A stretch of DNA of 64,000 bases from Euglena gracilis (lineage: Eukaryota > Euglenida > Euglenophyceae > Euglenales). The stretch's first letter is position 1, and the number at the start of each line of letters is the position of its first letter. Made by a program: the position numbers and the translations under genes. The notes under the pieces are model-generated. The model was not told where the DNA came from and made no database searches. It saw only the letters and a list, made by a program, of their open reading frames with translations. The DNA lies in NCBI GenBank assembly GCA_039621445.1, contig CP154956.1, positions 78,364,474 to 78,428,473 on the forward strand, written 5' to 3'. Of the stretch, positions 11,284 through 22,042 are shown one piece after another.

Positions 11284-11545
11284 GGGAACTTGACCAATGA
11301 CGTTGAAACTTGACATCTTGAACTTGGGAACTTGAAATCTTGAACATCACACCTTGGCTCCTCCACAGATTGACCTTGGGAACTTGAAATTTTTGAAATG
11401 ATGACATAACTCCTTCACAGATTGACCTTGGGAAATTGAAATCTTGAAATGACAACTTTCTTCCACCACAGATTCCTTGAGATCTTGAACTTGAACTTGA
11501 TACCTTGACTTGAACTTGAACCTGAAATGACATCTTGACAGACAT
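11284..11545 (+). repeat. Degenerate CTTGAAATCTTGAAC repeats
   Basis: The inner part of the LTR element contains many CTTGAA and CTTGAAATC words, plus two copies of CACAGATTGACCTTGGGAA about 60 bp apart. It is non-coding. Confidence 0.6.
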
Positions 11546-11862
11546 TTTGGAGATTGAGATAGATTATGGATGATGATGGCGGGCTGTGATTGACATTCGT
11601 CTGTCCCTCAGCCCAGGCTTCAACCAAGATCCACAGCAGCACCAACTCCAGGATCACCCGCTGCTAGCTTGATCTGGAGAGTTGATCATGGTGGCCCAAC
11701 ACAGCATCTCACTGTGTGCCAACTGACGCCTTCCTCTGCCTTGTCCCCCTTCTGCTGCTGAGCTGGCCTGCCACTTCCATGCCTTTTCACTTCTGAGTGT
11801 CCCCGGCTCCAAAGCTACGTTTGTACGGGGCTTTTCTGCACTGCAAATCTCATACAAGTTTG

Positions 11863-12148
11863 TGCAAGTTGGGGGATGGTCCAGTGTGGCCAGATAATTT
11901 CACCACATCAGACTTCTGGCCAATTCCAACTTTCAGCCTTCAGGGGTCTTCTTCCCAAACTTCCCCACACAGCACCCCAGAAGACAAGACTTGATACTTT
12001 GAATCCAGTTCAGAGTCCCACGCAAACTTGTACACTGTTTGCCAGCTTGCCTGTGAAAAATGTAATTCCCAAAATCTCTGTGAGGCAATGCTTAATTTCT
12101 GCTGGCATCTCTTACCAAAATAAATCTCAAATCTGGCCCGCGCTCACA
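11863..12148 (+). repeat. 3' LTR of the TRIM-like element
   Basis: Direct repeat of 10492-10769. High identity suggests a fairly recent insertion. It ends at CGCTCACA immediately before the chromovirus RT resumes. Confidence 0.8.
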
Positions 12149-12812
12149 AGGGAGTTACAATCTTTTCTCGGAGCAATGAATTTTTTTCGTCGTCACGTCC
12201 AAAGTTTTCAGAAACATCCCACGTGTTAACAAAACTTCTCAAAAAGGAAACACCGTGGAAATGGGGTTTGGATGAACAAAATAAGCTCAAATCTAAATTG
12301 GCAAAATTGACGTGTTTGGGAACACCGAGACCGAGAGGAAAAGTCGTGATTTTGACCGACTCAAGTGATGTTCAAGGCGGAGCTACAATTTTCCAGTGGA
12401 GATTTTGGAATATTTGAAAAGGAGATCAACCATTTTAGAGACAAAAGGAGTGAAGTCGGATGGGTGTCTTGACCATACCTACCCGACCACGTTCACCCTT
12501 GTCCCTCTCGGCCACTATTCGCGGAAATGGAATGATACCCGACAAAGGTACAATACCTATGAAAGGGATTTGCTTTCGGGAATTTTGACAATGTCAACCC
12601 AATACCGAATGGTTGCCCATCGAAAGATTGTGTGGTTTTGCGACAACCAAGCAACACGCTCTTTTCTCGACTCCGCACCACCGACTAACACACTACGAAG
12701 ATGGTACACGTTTCTTTCCCAATTCAATTTGGTTATCAAACTTATTCCGGCGTTCAAACGAACTACCGGATTGGCTTTCACGAGGACAATTTGAGGAAGA
12801 GTTTGAACAGGA
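12149..12812 (+). pseudogene. Chromovirus RT end and RNase H
   Basis: ELQSFLGAMNFFRRHV is the usual RT-to-RNase H connection. RNase H shows VVILTDSSDVQGGATIFQW (first Asp), YNTYERDLLSGIL (Glu), IVWFCDNQATRSFL (Asp), and the terminal NELPDWLSRG in a shifted frame. Frames change near 12220, 12410 and 12760. The family assignment is clear; the protein is broken. Confidence 0.75.
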
Positions 12813-13960
12813 TTTTGATTCCATCGCGTCCGAAGCTTTTGAAAGGATGGAAGGACAATTGGATTTTTCCATTCTACTCAAGATCGGTGAGGCATTGCAT
12901 TTTTCAAAGGAAGATTATTTGGCAAGCGAATTCCAAGAAATGTGGAACGCTTTGGAAGAAAGGAAAACGACCATCATTGGAGAAAGGTTTATTTACAAAT
13001 CAGAAAAGGGTTTGTTTTGCGAGAACAAAAAAGTTTTTCCCAAGGCGAAGCTTGAGAAAACATTGAAGTGGTGTCATGATGTGAATGGACATCTGGGTGC
13101 CGAGCGCACCGTTCTTTTCTTCACCAAGATGTTTTGTTCGGATGGGTCAAAAAGGAATTTGCTCGTTGTGACCAAACGGATTTGCGATTTTTGCGAAGTT
13201 TATCTCAAAAGCAAACCGAACAAATCGACGTGGATTAATTTCGTCGCTTCCGATACCGCAAATTGCAAACGACACACTTTACATCGATTTCATTTCAATG
13301 GATGCACACAATGAACTCAATTACGTTCTCACATTTGTGGATTCACTGTCAAGGTTTGTGAAGTTTGTACTAAGTGATGAGGAAACTTCGAAATTTATTT
13401 GGAAGGGGTGGATTTTGAATTTTGACAAGCCTCAGTGCGTCATGAGTGACAATGATATTCGTTTTTCGCAACAAGAAGGTTTCTATCAAAACGTGTTTCG
13501 TTACTTCGGAGTGGACATCAAATTTTCGGTTCCCCGACACCCACAAACAACTGGTCTTTGAGAGCGAACAAATCGAACATTTTGCAAAATTTGAGAGCAT
13601 TGACATTGGAAGTGAAAACAATGGATTGGCCAAAGCTCACACCGATTGTATCATGGATGATGAATTCCCAAGTTTCTCCAAAAACGGGATATTCACCAAG
13701 TGAGCTATTTTTGAGACGTCCAAGTTGGAAAGGTGAAATCATCCCCGAACCGGGAAGTACCCCAAACGTTGAAAGTTTTTTGGGAGATTCTATTGAAATC
13801 CAAGAAGGTGTGATGAAAAGACTTCAAATGTTGTGTCAATCGGAAAAAAAGTCTTTGAACAAAGGTCGTCCGAATTCGAGCTATTTTTTGGTGATTTTGT
13901 CCTCTTGAGTAAGGATCGATGGCCACAAAGGTAATTGAAGAAAATCGAAAGTCAATGGTT
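12813..13960 (+). pseudogene. Chromovirus integrase (DDE), with stop before the catalytic Glu
   Basis: The zinc-binding HHCC domain appears as CHDVNGHLGAERTVLFF with RICDFCEVYLKSKPN. The catalytic core shows LYIDFISMD (first Asp near 13286), MSDNDIRF (second Asp near 13447), then PRHPQTTGL followed by TGA (13559-13561) and ERTNRTF, whose Glu is the third catalytic residue. The NSQVSPKTGYSPSELF region follows. The frame also shifts near 13290. Known function: joins element cDNA to chromosomal DNA. This copy cannot make a full protein without readthrough. Confidence 0.8.
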
Positions 13961-13999
13961 TGGTCTTTATCGCATTTTGGAAGTAAGACACAACACCTT

Positions 14000-14826
14000 G
14001 AAAGTAGCCGTCTCACCATGTTTGGGTGGAGAATGCATTTGCACGTTTTCCCAAGTGAAACATTGGAGAACCGTGACCGACCACGATTAAGATTTTTTGC
14101 CCGACGATTTTCAACCCGATTACGAAGAAGAAACCGAAAAAGAAGCCGATGACGCCGAACGAGAAAACGAACGCGGAAAAGAGACTGTGAGAGAATTTCC
14201 CCGGATATTTTTTGGTGTCAAATATTTTGAGGCACAAGTGTGACCAAGGATGGAAATTTTTAACACAATGGGAGGGTTTCCCCATTACGTCCTCAACATG
14301 GGAGCCAAGCAAGGATTTTTCCCTTGCAGGAGGAAAACGGAATGATATTTTTGTGAAGTATTGCCAGGACAACGACTTGGCATGCCCCCCAGGGAAGAGA
14401 ATCAAGAATGACAATGGGAATGTGGGAGGAAGCCTTCTTTTCCACATGAAGGCAAGTTCTACCGTTTTGCAACCCCCACGGGAAATGAGAATTTTACCGG
14501 TGGTTACACGCGATGCGAATTTTTGTGTTTTGTCCAATGTCCCCGCGAACGGGAATGACCTTTTGGAGAATGGAATGCCCCCGCCTCGGGAAGTGGGCAA
14601 TGGCAGGATCCTTGGAACCTGCAAGGGACTTGCATGCGGGGAGGAAGAATACAAATGGGAAGTCCCGTTTCCGCCCAATTCCGAAGGGACTTACTCATGC
14701 GAAGGAGCCAACCAACCGCTCACCCATCCACCTTCACCCGTACCATATTCACTCTTCCCCAAGACTTTTTCTGAGAACAGGTCTGACCATTTTTCTCATG
14801 TGATGAAGTGTCGTATCTCTTTGTGA
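14000..14826 (+). pseudogene. Chromovirus C-terminal chromodomain
   Basis: The stretch from about 14212 reads VSNILRHKCDQGWKFLTQWE, then GFPITSSTWEPSKDF and IFVKYCQDNDL. Order and aromatic positions (W in WKFLTQWEGF, W in STWEP) fit a chromodomain, which in chromoviruses guides integration to marked chromatin. The upstream part (RRRNRKRSR) is in another frame. A tail of about 130 residues without known features follows to the stop at 14826. Confidence 0.75.
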
Positions 14827-14918
14827 GGTCATTTCTTCACCTACCCTTTGTTGTTGTTTTCTCGTCCTTCTTTCTGGAGGCAAGTGAGAACATCAACGGG
14901 TTCAAGGCCGAAAGCTTT

Positions 14919-14956
14919 GAAGGGAGAGAATGTGATGTTCTCCCAAAACGTTTCCC
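14919..14956 (+). other. Polypurine tract and truncated 3' LTR start
   Basis: GAAGGGAGAGAA is directly followed by TGTGATGTTCTCCCAAAAC, the same 19 bp as at 6202. The purine tract would prime second-strand synthesis. LTR similarity ends after about 26 bp. Confidence 0.6.
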
Positions 14957-14966
14957 AGGATTTTCT

Positions 14967-15347
14967 TTACGAATCGGTTTGAATTTCGTCCCCTGCACTT
15001 CTCATCCAAGCAACCAACTCCTCGCACGAACTTCGCAACGACTGGATTTCCTTCGCGTGAATTTCTTGGTTTTTGAGAAAATTTTCATTTTCCCTCTGAA
15101 GGTCCAAACGTTCGCCCTTGAACTCCGGCACAACTTGTTCAGACCTGGCCATGTAGGGAAAAACACCTTTTACATCGCTTGAACATTTAAAAATGCTTGA
15201 TTTGCAACCTCCCTTGCCGTCAAATTGGCAACGTTTTGAGCACTGGCTGCAGAACTTTTTTTCGGGTCTTTCACAAATTTCTGGCACATCCAGATCTTCG
15301 CTTCGATAATCCGGGGGGTCTAAATCGGAGGGGTTTTCTTCCTCCAT
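14967..15347 (-). CDS. Hypothetical Cys-rich and coiled-coil ORF
   Basis: 126 codons on the minus strand, starting MEEENPSDLDPPDY. A Cys cluster (FCSQCSKRCQF, GGCKSS, FKCSS) is followed by a charged helical part (LDLQRENENFLKNQEIHAKE). It lies just downstream, in its own direction, of an LTR-like fragment (15371-15556), so it could be a gag remnant of a second chromovirus-related element. No family recognised. Confidence 0.35.
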   Translation of the reverse strand: MEEENPSDLDPPDYRSEDLDVPEICERPEKKFCSQCSKRCQFDGKGGCKSSIFKCSSDVKGVFPYMARSEQVVPEFKGERLDLQRENENFLKNQEIHAKEIQSLRSSCEELVAWMRSAGDEIQTDS

Positions 15348-15370
15348 TGCCCCCTCTCCCCGGCTACCCT

Positions 15371-15556
15371 AATTGTAGGCTCACACCCTTAGGGAGGTGA
15401 CAGCTGCCTACCGCTCCTGCTTTCGGCCGATCGTCCTTTTCTTGATATGATTCTTTCTTTGGTCCACGACTTCAGACTGACGTATTTCGTTGGGATAGGT
15501 ACACTGGAAGGGATAGAAGATTTGGGACACGTCATCCGCGTTTTTGATCCATTCGG
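15371..15556 (-). repeat. Inverted fragment of the chromovirus LTR
   Basis: Reverse complement of 6246-6475 with high identity and a deletion of about 45 bp matching 6353-6396. Shared words include AACGCGGATGACGTGTCC and CTATCCCTTCCAGTGTACC. Confidence 0.8.
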
Positions 15557-15798
15557 TAGAAGAACGAATGGAAAAGGGGGGGAGGGAAATTTCAACCTTT
15601 TCGACGTTGGTGCAAAATACCAGTGCTGAATGTCCGGCCCAAAATATCCAAATCCACTCTGTAGAGGAACGAGTGGAGAGGGGGGCCAGGGTGGCCATGC
15701 TCCTTTTTGGCTCATGGGAACGAGGGGGCCCAGAATATCCAATTTCTGGGGATCGAAGTCATTTCTCAAAAAGCAAACCATCCAATCCTTCCTGTTGG

Positions 15799-16790
15799 TG
15801 ATGGAAAAATTTGAGAAGGAGGTGCATCAGCTTTTTGATGATGTGCGGGGGGAAGTCCAAGTAATGTGGAGAGAACTTTCCGAGGAAATGGGCGGTGAAA
15901 TACAGACCATGAATGCATCATGGGACAAAACGTTGATGGACACCATCCAAAAGGAGAGTGTACAGGACCAACTCCACATTTTTCGGCAAATGTAATAGGG
16001 GGAGAAGAAAGCGGCTCAAATGGGGACAGCCACAGACACGGTAATTCAATCCTTGGGGGCAAGGATCGAGCAATTTGAGGGGGTATGGGAAACCTGCCCA
16101 TCTTGCGAGAGTCCATGGGGGTTTTGACCCAGAAGGTCCAATTCTTGCATGAGAAAACATCGGCATTGGAGGGTGCCTTGGGGGGACTCCAACCTCTTGT
16201 AGGGGCCCTCGTCAACAGGGTGCAGGAACAGTAAACTCGGCGAGAAGCCAAAGCCTCCATCGAGACCAAGGCCCCCACTGAGGCCAAGGCCCCAAAGGAG
16301 GCCAAGCCCTAAGCCCGGCAGGCCGACTGCGTGGGTCCCCAAACCCATGTCAACGTCGTGGGGCAAGGTGTTCGGGGATTTATGGCAATGGCACCATTGA
16401 ACCCCATTATGTAAGAGTTTTGGCCAAATGGAAAAATCTCCATTTTCTGGGTTGATGAAAGATACCCCTAAGTTTGAAAGAAAATGAGAGGAGGTGGAAA
16501 GAATCATCCAGGAAAACTCCCCCTACCATCTCTCCGATTTTGCAATGTTGATGGAATTTCGCAGCTGCCTCGACGAGGCAACATACCTAAAACTGAAAAC
16601 GTGAATGAGTAGGGACAGGAATATGACCTACAAAAATTTTCGGGGAGAATTTCGGAGAGTGTTTTGGGTGGATGCCCTCAGACAAAGTAGGGCTGATTGG
16701 CATCGGGTGTCACTCAAATGCTCGGGTCCCCCCACCCTTTTCACCCTTTTGGATTGGGTGAAATTCGATTCATGCACATCACCGGTATAA
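15799..16790 (+). pseudogene. Gag N-terminal half of the methyltransferase retroelement
   Basis: It starts near MEKFEKEVHQLFDDVRGEVQ (15799), a helical, probably coiled-coil segment. Shifted frames follow with HEKTSALEGALGGLQPL and an Ala/Lys-rich ETKAPTEAKAPKEAKP stretch. The capsid-like part is YHLSDFAMLMEFRSCLDEAT and then MTYKNFRGEFRRVFWVDALR, whose F..F...FW pattern is common in retrotransposon Gag. Several stops show decay. A possible intron runs from GTATAAAG near 16784 to TTTTTTGCAG at 17053. Confidence 0.5.
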
Positions 16791-17055
16791 AGTCTAGAAC
16801 GCTGCTTCCAAAAAAGTGTTTCGGATAGTGCATAGAAACAGGCAATGACGTGGTGCGTAACTGTCGAATTGAACTGCAGCCAGACGTTTTTTTAAGTTTG
16901 ACCTTGGAGGGGATGGGGGGTGGGTGAATCCTGGCCAAGCTCCCCCTAGGGGGGGTCTGTTGAGAGAACGATATGTTGTGTGTGTGCCGTAGCTCTTGTT
17001 TTGAGTTCCCGACAATTAAATTTCAGTTGTCAATTTTTTCGTCTTTTTTGCAGTG

Positions 17056-17130
17056 GGTGTGTGTGTGTGTCTGTGTGTGTGTGTGTGTGTGTGTATGTTG
17101 TGTGTGTGTGCGTGTGTGTGCGTGTGTGTT

Positions 17131-17180
<50 letters not shown>
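17056..17180 (+). repeat. (TG)n microsatellite inside the gag pseudogene
   Basis: About 125 bp of TG dinucleotides with a few C, A or T interruptions. It gives long Cys-Val or His-Thr frames that are not genes. Confidence 0.97.
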
Positions 17181-17181
<1 letters not shown>

Positions 17182-17182
17182 C

Positions 17183-17724
17183 ACGATAAAGCTGAACGGG
17201 ATCAATTCTTGGCTTTGGATTGGTTCCTCATGGATGGCCTGAAGGTTTCTGCAACCTGTCATGAACACCAAATTACGGGTGATGAATTTTTTGGATTTGT
17301 CACCTCATTCCTGCGGACGGAGCAGGAGAATGTTGCCACTCGAAATACATATGGGTTGGAGGAAAAGCCAAAATCCCCGTCCCCAGCAAAAGTGGGAGTT
17401 CTTGTTGATGACCATCCCAATTACGGTGGGGGGGAAAATACCAAGAAAGGATCTCCGACCAAAGGGAAATCATCTTTGAAGCCGAAGGCTGAATCCCACC
17501 CGGAGAAGTGGGGTGAGAAACCATCCTCCCAGGGAGGGTGGGAAACCACCCTCCCAGGGAAAGGCACCAAGTGCAAAATCCCCTTCGTCCAAGGCGGGTG
17601 CTTCACGTGCAAAGAGGCGGGCATGGAGCTCATCCATGTCTTCAAAAAATGCTCGTGTGCACAAAAGGCTCGTAGGGGGGGCTTTGACCTCCAAAGTAGG
17701 AGGAGATGGACCCGAAGGGGGTGA
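17183..17724 (+). pseudogene. Gag C-terminal part with knuckle-like Cys/His motif
   Basis: An open frame after the TG repeat starts DKAERDQFLALDWFLMDG. It contains a Lys/Pro/Ser-rich linker and CFTCKEAGMELIHVFKKCSC. This has C-x2-C and H-x4-C, but 8 residues rather than the usual 4 between the second Cys and His, so it is an altered zinc knuckle. It continues the capsid frame broken at 16790. Its role would be RNA binding in the particle. Confidence 0.5.
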
Positions 17725-17769
17725 AAGAAACTCCTCCCATGGCCTAATCCTCTGAGTAGGGGGGTCAGA

Positions 17770-18518
17770 GCCATTGGGAGCTGGTTCTGCAAATGCTAGT
17801 CTCCAAAGCATGGGGGTGGACGTTTTGTCTCCTTCAACCCCTCCTTGTTTGACACGTGTGATGACTGCTCTCCACGTGATCGGGGCAATGTCGGAGTCCT
17901 TTTCATCAGAACCACCCGCAGCATCGTCAGATGAACCATCGCCCGAGGAAGAAGAGGCAGTAGAGCATCTTTTGATGGAAATGAAACATTTTGATGCCAC
18001 TCGAAAATTCGGATGGTGCAGCCATCGGGGAGGTTTTGTGAGAGTGGCGGTTAATGGCTTTGAAGGCGGGATGGGTGAAGGGCGTCCATTGGCATCTTTC
18101 TACAAAAATTGATGTCTTGGGTGGTTCCCAGGAAGTCCGGGCCTTGGTTGACACGGTGGCAGAAGTTTCCTAGGTGAAAAGAAATTTGCCCCCCCGTTCA
18201 TTTTTCGCTCCATCGTCAAAATTTGTCAACGTGGTTGCTGCCAACAACCAAAAGGTGAAGGGCGGGTCGGATGAGACTTTGGTGTAACTTCAATTTTCAG
18301 GGGTGGTGCAAGACACCAAAATGCGGTTGTGGTTTTTACACGAGGCCGACATAGAGGAGGACGAGACCTTCTCCTATGTCTGGTTGGCAGAAAGGAATTT
18401 GAATGTGGTGCCAAGAAAACACGGGGTTCAGGGTTTCTTTGCTGGTTGTTCGGTTTGGATTTGTGGTGTCCTCGCATGAAAGGGGACCATCGTAGACTCC
18501 ATTCGAGCCATCCCTCCC
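17770..18518 (+). pseudogene. Aspartic protease-like segment
   Basis: An acidic linker (FSSEPPAASSDEPSPEEEEAV) precedes the peptide DVLGGSQEVRALVDTVAEVS (18111-18170). The ALVDTxAEVS context is that of retroelement proteases, but the catalytic DTG is DTV. Weaker matches continue to about 18500 in broken frames. It lies between gag and the methyltransferase, where a polyprotein protease is expected. Confidence 0.5.
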
Positions 18519-19486
18519 GTGTCCATTCAAGCGATCCACCATTTTCGTCCCAAAGCTTTGGATCTGTTTTCCCGCACGGGAAGTGTCAAAAAGGTTTTAC
18601 GTGACCACAGATACGAAGTGATATCCGTGGATGTGGCTTCAAAGTGGGACCCCACCCTGTGTGTGGACAATTCAACCTGGGATTACGAGAAAAGTATTTC
18701 CCTGGGTGAATTTGAAATTGTGACAGCATGCACCCCCCTGAACCGAATTCAGTTTGGCCTGAAGCCGTAGGCCGAGACGGTTGGAACCGGCTCTGGCATT
18801 GGTGCGAAAAACACTTGAGATTATCAAGTTTTTGAGACCCAAGGTTTGGTTGTTGGGGACCCTCCGAACGGGAATCCTTGCCCGGCATCCTCTTTTGGCG
18901 AAATTTCCAGTGTTGGATGCGGACCATTGCCAATTTGATCGGTGATGATATCAAAAAACCCACCAGATTTTTTGGGAGTCGACATTTGCTTTCACTGCCC
19001 CCTGTCGTTTGTGATAATTCAAAGTGCTCCAATTTGGTCAAGAAGGATCCCGACCACACAAAGAAGCTTCGAGCACACAAGGACAAGCTTGGAGGGGCAA
19101 ATGGGAATGCGAAAATTGAGCTCACCCATCGTGTTACTTACCAATTGGTGGAATATGTGTGTTGTTTCTCCTCCAATGGCAAGGAAAAAGTTTTGGTGGT
19201 GGACCGTGTTTTGGACTCACCCCGACCTTTGAATTCGGACGAGGAAGCGGATTCCGAAGTTGAGAATTTGGTGGATCCAATGCGGGTATCCAGATGGTTT
19301 TCTCGGGGAGGGTGTTTCTCCGATTGACCCATTGGAAATGCGCCAAGCGGTCGAGATGGTGAAAATAATGCGACTGTCGGCCAGCCCGGGTGCCCATTTT
19401 GAAATGGAGGATGAGGGGGAGGATGTCATCCGTGAAGTGACAAAACAAATGGTTTTTGTGTCAGCGAATGTGAATCGTACTCCTTC
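18519..19486 (+). pseudogene. DNA cytosine-5 methyltransferase-like domain in a retroelement
   Basis: The SAM-binding start is clear: KALDLFSRTGSVKKVLRD (18547 on), followed by YEVISVDVASKWDPTLCVDN and then FEIVTACTPLNRI. After a stop at 18768 the match goes on in another frame with ALALVRKTLEIIKFLRPKVW, LRTGIL, DADHCQF and, after two stops, YQKTHQIF (18949-18972). The C-terminus has a Cys/His cluster (CDNSKCSNLVKKDPDH). The layout fits the DLFSGTG family of cytosine methyltransferases. The catalytic PPC appears as TPL and the Glu-Asn-Pro motif as GTL, so this copy should be inactive. Retrotransposons with acquired cytosine methyltransferases are known from a few algal lineages. Confidence 0.6.
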
Positions 19487-19534
19487 GAGGGAAACCGACA
19501 AGGGAGGAAGGGACACCGAGGGCTTTCTGGCCCA

Positions 19535-20274
19535 TGGTTGGCCAGAAAGTCTTTTATGATATAAGCAATTGTGTCAGCACTTATGGCCCTGAAGGGGGGT
19601 TTTAATGAAATTAGGAGGGGGCCCCCAGGTCTGACAAATAAACGTGTAGCAGCCACATAGCACATCATTAAATGAAAGGGGCTTATTTGGGGACATTGGG
19701 GAATGGACACAACTCTTTCCCACTTGTGGAATTTCTGTTTTTTACGCTTAATCTTGATGTAGGGTGCTCTACCCAACACACTGGTGGTTCGTTTGACTTG
19801 CGATAAGTCTGAGGATCGGTATAAACAGAGGATTCGTGAGCAAAAAAATCAGTTGTGTACGCAATGTACAAATGTCAGTGGGCACGGGCGCCTTTGCCAG
19901 CCCCAGGAGGATTGGGAGGGGATCCCAAAATGCCCCATACTTCTCCAGGTTTCGGTTCCAAAGCCTCTGTTAGGGGGTTAACAGAGTGTGGAATCTCAGC
20001 CCACCAAACCCAGGAATCAAAAGCATAGCACTATATGCATTACGGGCTTGTGCCTTGGAAAATTGGAATAATTGAATTAAAGCGTCAGCCACTTGGTCCG
20101 TGGTGGCTTCAGGGGGGGCACCCCCACGTGTTCCAAAATTACCCACAGAAGTGCAAAGGCACTCTGATAACGTTTTAAGCTGGGGTTTCTCCCCAGGAAA
20201 TCGTTAATTGTCTCAACCTGAATTTGTTTCCCCTCCAAAATTTTCCTGAGCAAATCATGCAAAACAGGGGCCAC
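19535..20274 (-). pseudogene. DIRS tyrosine recombinase, truncated
   Basis: The N-terminal part reads VLHDLLRKILEGKQIQ and YQSAFALLWVILEHVG. The central part LGRAPYIKIKRKKQKFHKWE appears in another frame and ends at DFLANHG. The catalytic HxxR box and Tyr present in copy A (3559-3680) are absent. The frame changes near 20080, 19870 and 19780. Not functional. Confidence 0.8.
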
Positions 20275-20700
20275 CTGGGGGTGGCATTTGCTCTCCCTTG
20301 TAGTTGGTGAACATGCCCCTGTGGGGGGTGATTTTCAGGCAGGGGGTCCCTGGAACTTTCATTTTTATTAATTGGGGCCACCAGGTGGCTGAATCCCAGT
20401 AAGAGGTGACCATCAAAACTTTGGTCTGGGGAAACATTTTCAACCTGGGTAGAAATTGTTGAATTATTGACCAGTGGGTGTTTGCATAAAGATCCCCCAT
20501 GTTGTCCAGTGGACATTGTAATGCATTCACTGCTGTGTCCTCCCAGTGGGGCCACCTGGCCACAAAATTGGGCAGTTTTTTGTTGCCCGGGGAGACAAAT
20601 AAATCTGTTTCCAGACGTATGAAATTTTTGAATTGCTGTCTTAGTAATTTTAAAAGTTGGGGGTCTAAAGAATAAGCCCCCCTGTTCATTTCCCATCTGC
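20255..20700 (-). pseudogene. DIRS Dam-like domain, copy B
   Basis: LETDLFVSPGNKKLPNFVAR and WPHWEDTAVNALQCPLDNMG match copy A. The motif equivalent to NPPW reads NTHW, so the methylase catalytic site is lost. The domain is one frame off the RT/RNase H frame upstream. Confidence 0.6.
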
Positions 20701-22042
20701 TGATGGGGTCTGCTACGCAGTCTTTTTAAGGTACCCAGTTTGACTTGGAGGTTTACTTGGTGTTCCATGCACCCCTTGAAAAATGGTCTCAGCATTTTGT
20801 TGAAGGGGTCTTTTCTGCCCCCACGTTTTGTCAGGTAAAAGTAAATTACCTGGTTGTCCACTGACAAGGAAACGGTTTCCCCAGGTTTGTTCAAACTTTT
20901 CACAGTGCTGATGGCTGCACTGAGCTCCTTTACATTGATGTGCAAAATGGAGTCTTTTCTCCAAAATTCCTGCACAATTTCTCCTGTGTGGATGTCCAGA
21001 CCCCCCCAAGCATGGGTGCTGCTGTCTGAGTGCAACACTCTGGTTGCACTTTGGGGGAAGGGTCTGCCCCCCAAGGTGTCCAGCAGAATTTTTATTTCCC
21101 TCAATTGGGCTTTGATTTCCTGGGAAATGGGATGTTTTGAGTCCCAGGAGGCTGTGGACATTGCCACCAAAAAATTTGCCAAGGTGTCTGTAAAAGCCCT
21201 TAAAAAGGGCAGGGCCATTAGGTTGCATCTTATTTGGCCCAAAATGGCAGCCAATTGCCTTTTTGACATGTAATCTTTTTTCACAATTTTTGACAGCTCC
21301 TTTTTTATGGTTTTGACTTTCTGGGGGGGCACCTGTAGTTTTCCTTCCTGGAAGTTCAGTTGAAAACCCAGATGGGTTACCACTTGGGTGGGCTGCAGGG
21401 TGGACTTTTTTACATTGATTTTGAACCCAGAATCCAGCAAATCTTTGACAACTGTCTTCAGGTGATTTCGTAAATTGGTTTGGGTGGGGGCCACCAGCAA
21501 AATGTCGTCCAGGTAAATAAACACCTGGATGCCCCTTTTTCTCCACAGTTTCTCGAATGTTTTCATCACTGACATGAAAATTTGGGGCATTACATTTAGC
21601 CCAAAGCAGCCTGTTTGAAATTCCCAGGTCTGCCCCCCTACCTGATGCCTTAAAAATGGCCTGAGGCCTGGACTTACTGGAATATGAAAATAGGCATCCT
21701 TTAGGTCTATTTTGCTGCCCAGTGGCCTTTTTCCAAAACTGGAAAAATGTGTTGGATATGATCCTACTTGAAGGGTTTGACTTGAAACTGCTGAGTTTAT
21801 TTCTCTGCAGTCGCTGATCATTCTCCACTTGGTTGTTCCCCCTTCTGGTTTTGAAATTAAAAACCATGGGATCAAATGCTTGGTTTCTGAATCCCAAACT
21901 CGTTTCACTGACCCAGTTCTTTCGTAATCCAGCAGAATTTTTTCTGCCTGGTTCAGGTCCAGGTTGGCCCTGGGTTTGGGGTGGGTGGATAAATTTGGGG
22001 GATTCACCCAGGGGGGTTGAATTCCATTTTTTTATCAATTGA
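20701..22042 (-). pseudogene. DIRS reverse transcriptase and RNase H, copy B
   Basis: One open frame holds a nearly complete RT and RNase H: DLKDAYFHIPV, FGLNVMPQIFM, YLDDILLV (near 21510), HLGFQLNF, RNase H LHSDSSTHAWGGLDIHTGEI, the catalytic Glu in NVKELSAAISTV, and LSVDNQ. A short stretch around 21750-21790 (SAVSSQTLQVGSYP) departs from copy A and reads better in a shifted frame, suggesting compensating indels. The frame is lost after about 20830. This copy preserves RNase H better than copy A. Confidence 0.85.

Larger units (their letters stand above)
10492..12148. mobile_element. Non-coding LTR element (TRIM/LARD-like) inserted in the chromovirus RT
   Basis: Two direct repeats of 278 and 286 bp (TGCAAGTTGGGGG...CGCTCACA) flank a 1.09-kb interior without recognisable genes. 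The RT frame is interrupted exactly at the element ends, so this is a later insertion. The repeats start TG and end CA, as LTRs do. I see no clear target duplication or tRNA-matching primer site. Mobilisation would need proteins from another element. Confidence 0.75.
6202..14956 (+). mobile_element. Ty3/Gypsy chromovirus, decayed and interrupted
   Basis: The order gag, RT, RNase H, integrase, chromodomain marks a chromodomain-carrying Ty3/Gypsy element. The 19-bp direct repeat TGTGATGTTCTCCCAAAAC occurs at 6202 and 14931. The second copy is preceded by a purine tract (GAAGGGAGAGAA, 14919-14930), as expected for the 3' LTR start, and the 3' LTR is then cut off within about 26 bp. Genes are broken by frameshifts and a stop before the integrase Glu. 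A 1.66-kb LTR element (10492-12148) splits the RT. Confidence 0.8.
15799..19486 (+). mobile_element. Retroelement with gag, protease and cytosine-methyltransferase-like domain
   Basis: This + strand element reads gag (coiled coil, capsid-like, knuckle), then aspartic protease, then a DNA methyltransferase-like domain. It is cut off at 19487 by inverted DIRS copy B, so RT and integrase are absent and the superfamily is undecided. The gene is broken by many stops, frame changes and a TG microsatellite. Confidence 0.6.

Noticed and set aside
11097-11300. Coding content inside the TRIM-like element
   Set aside because: Frames are short, with no motif, and differ in all directions.
17053-17189. 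Long Cys-Val and His-Thr open frames
   Set aside because: They are translations of the TG microsatellite.
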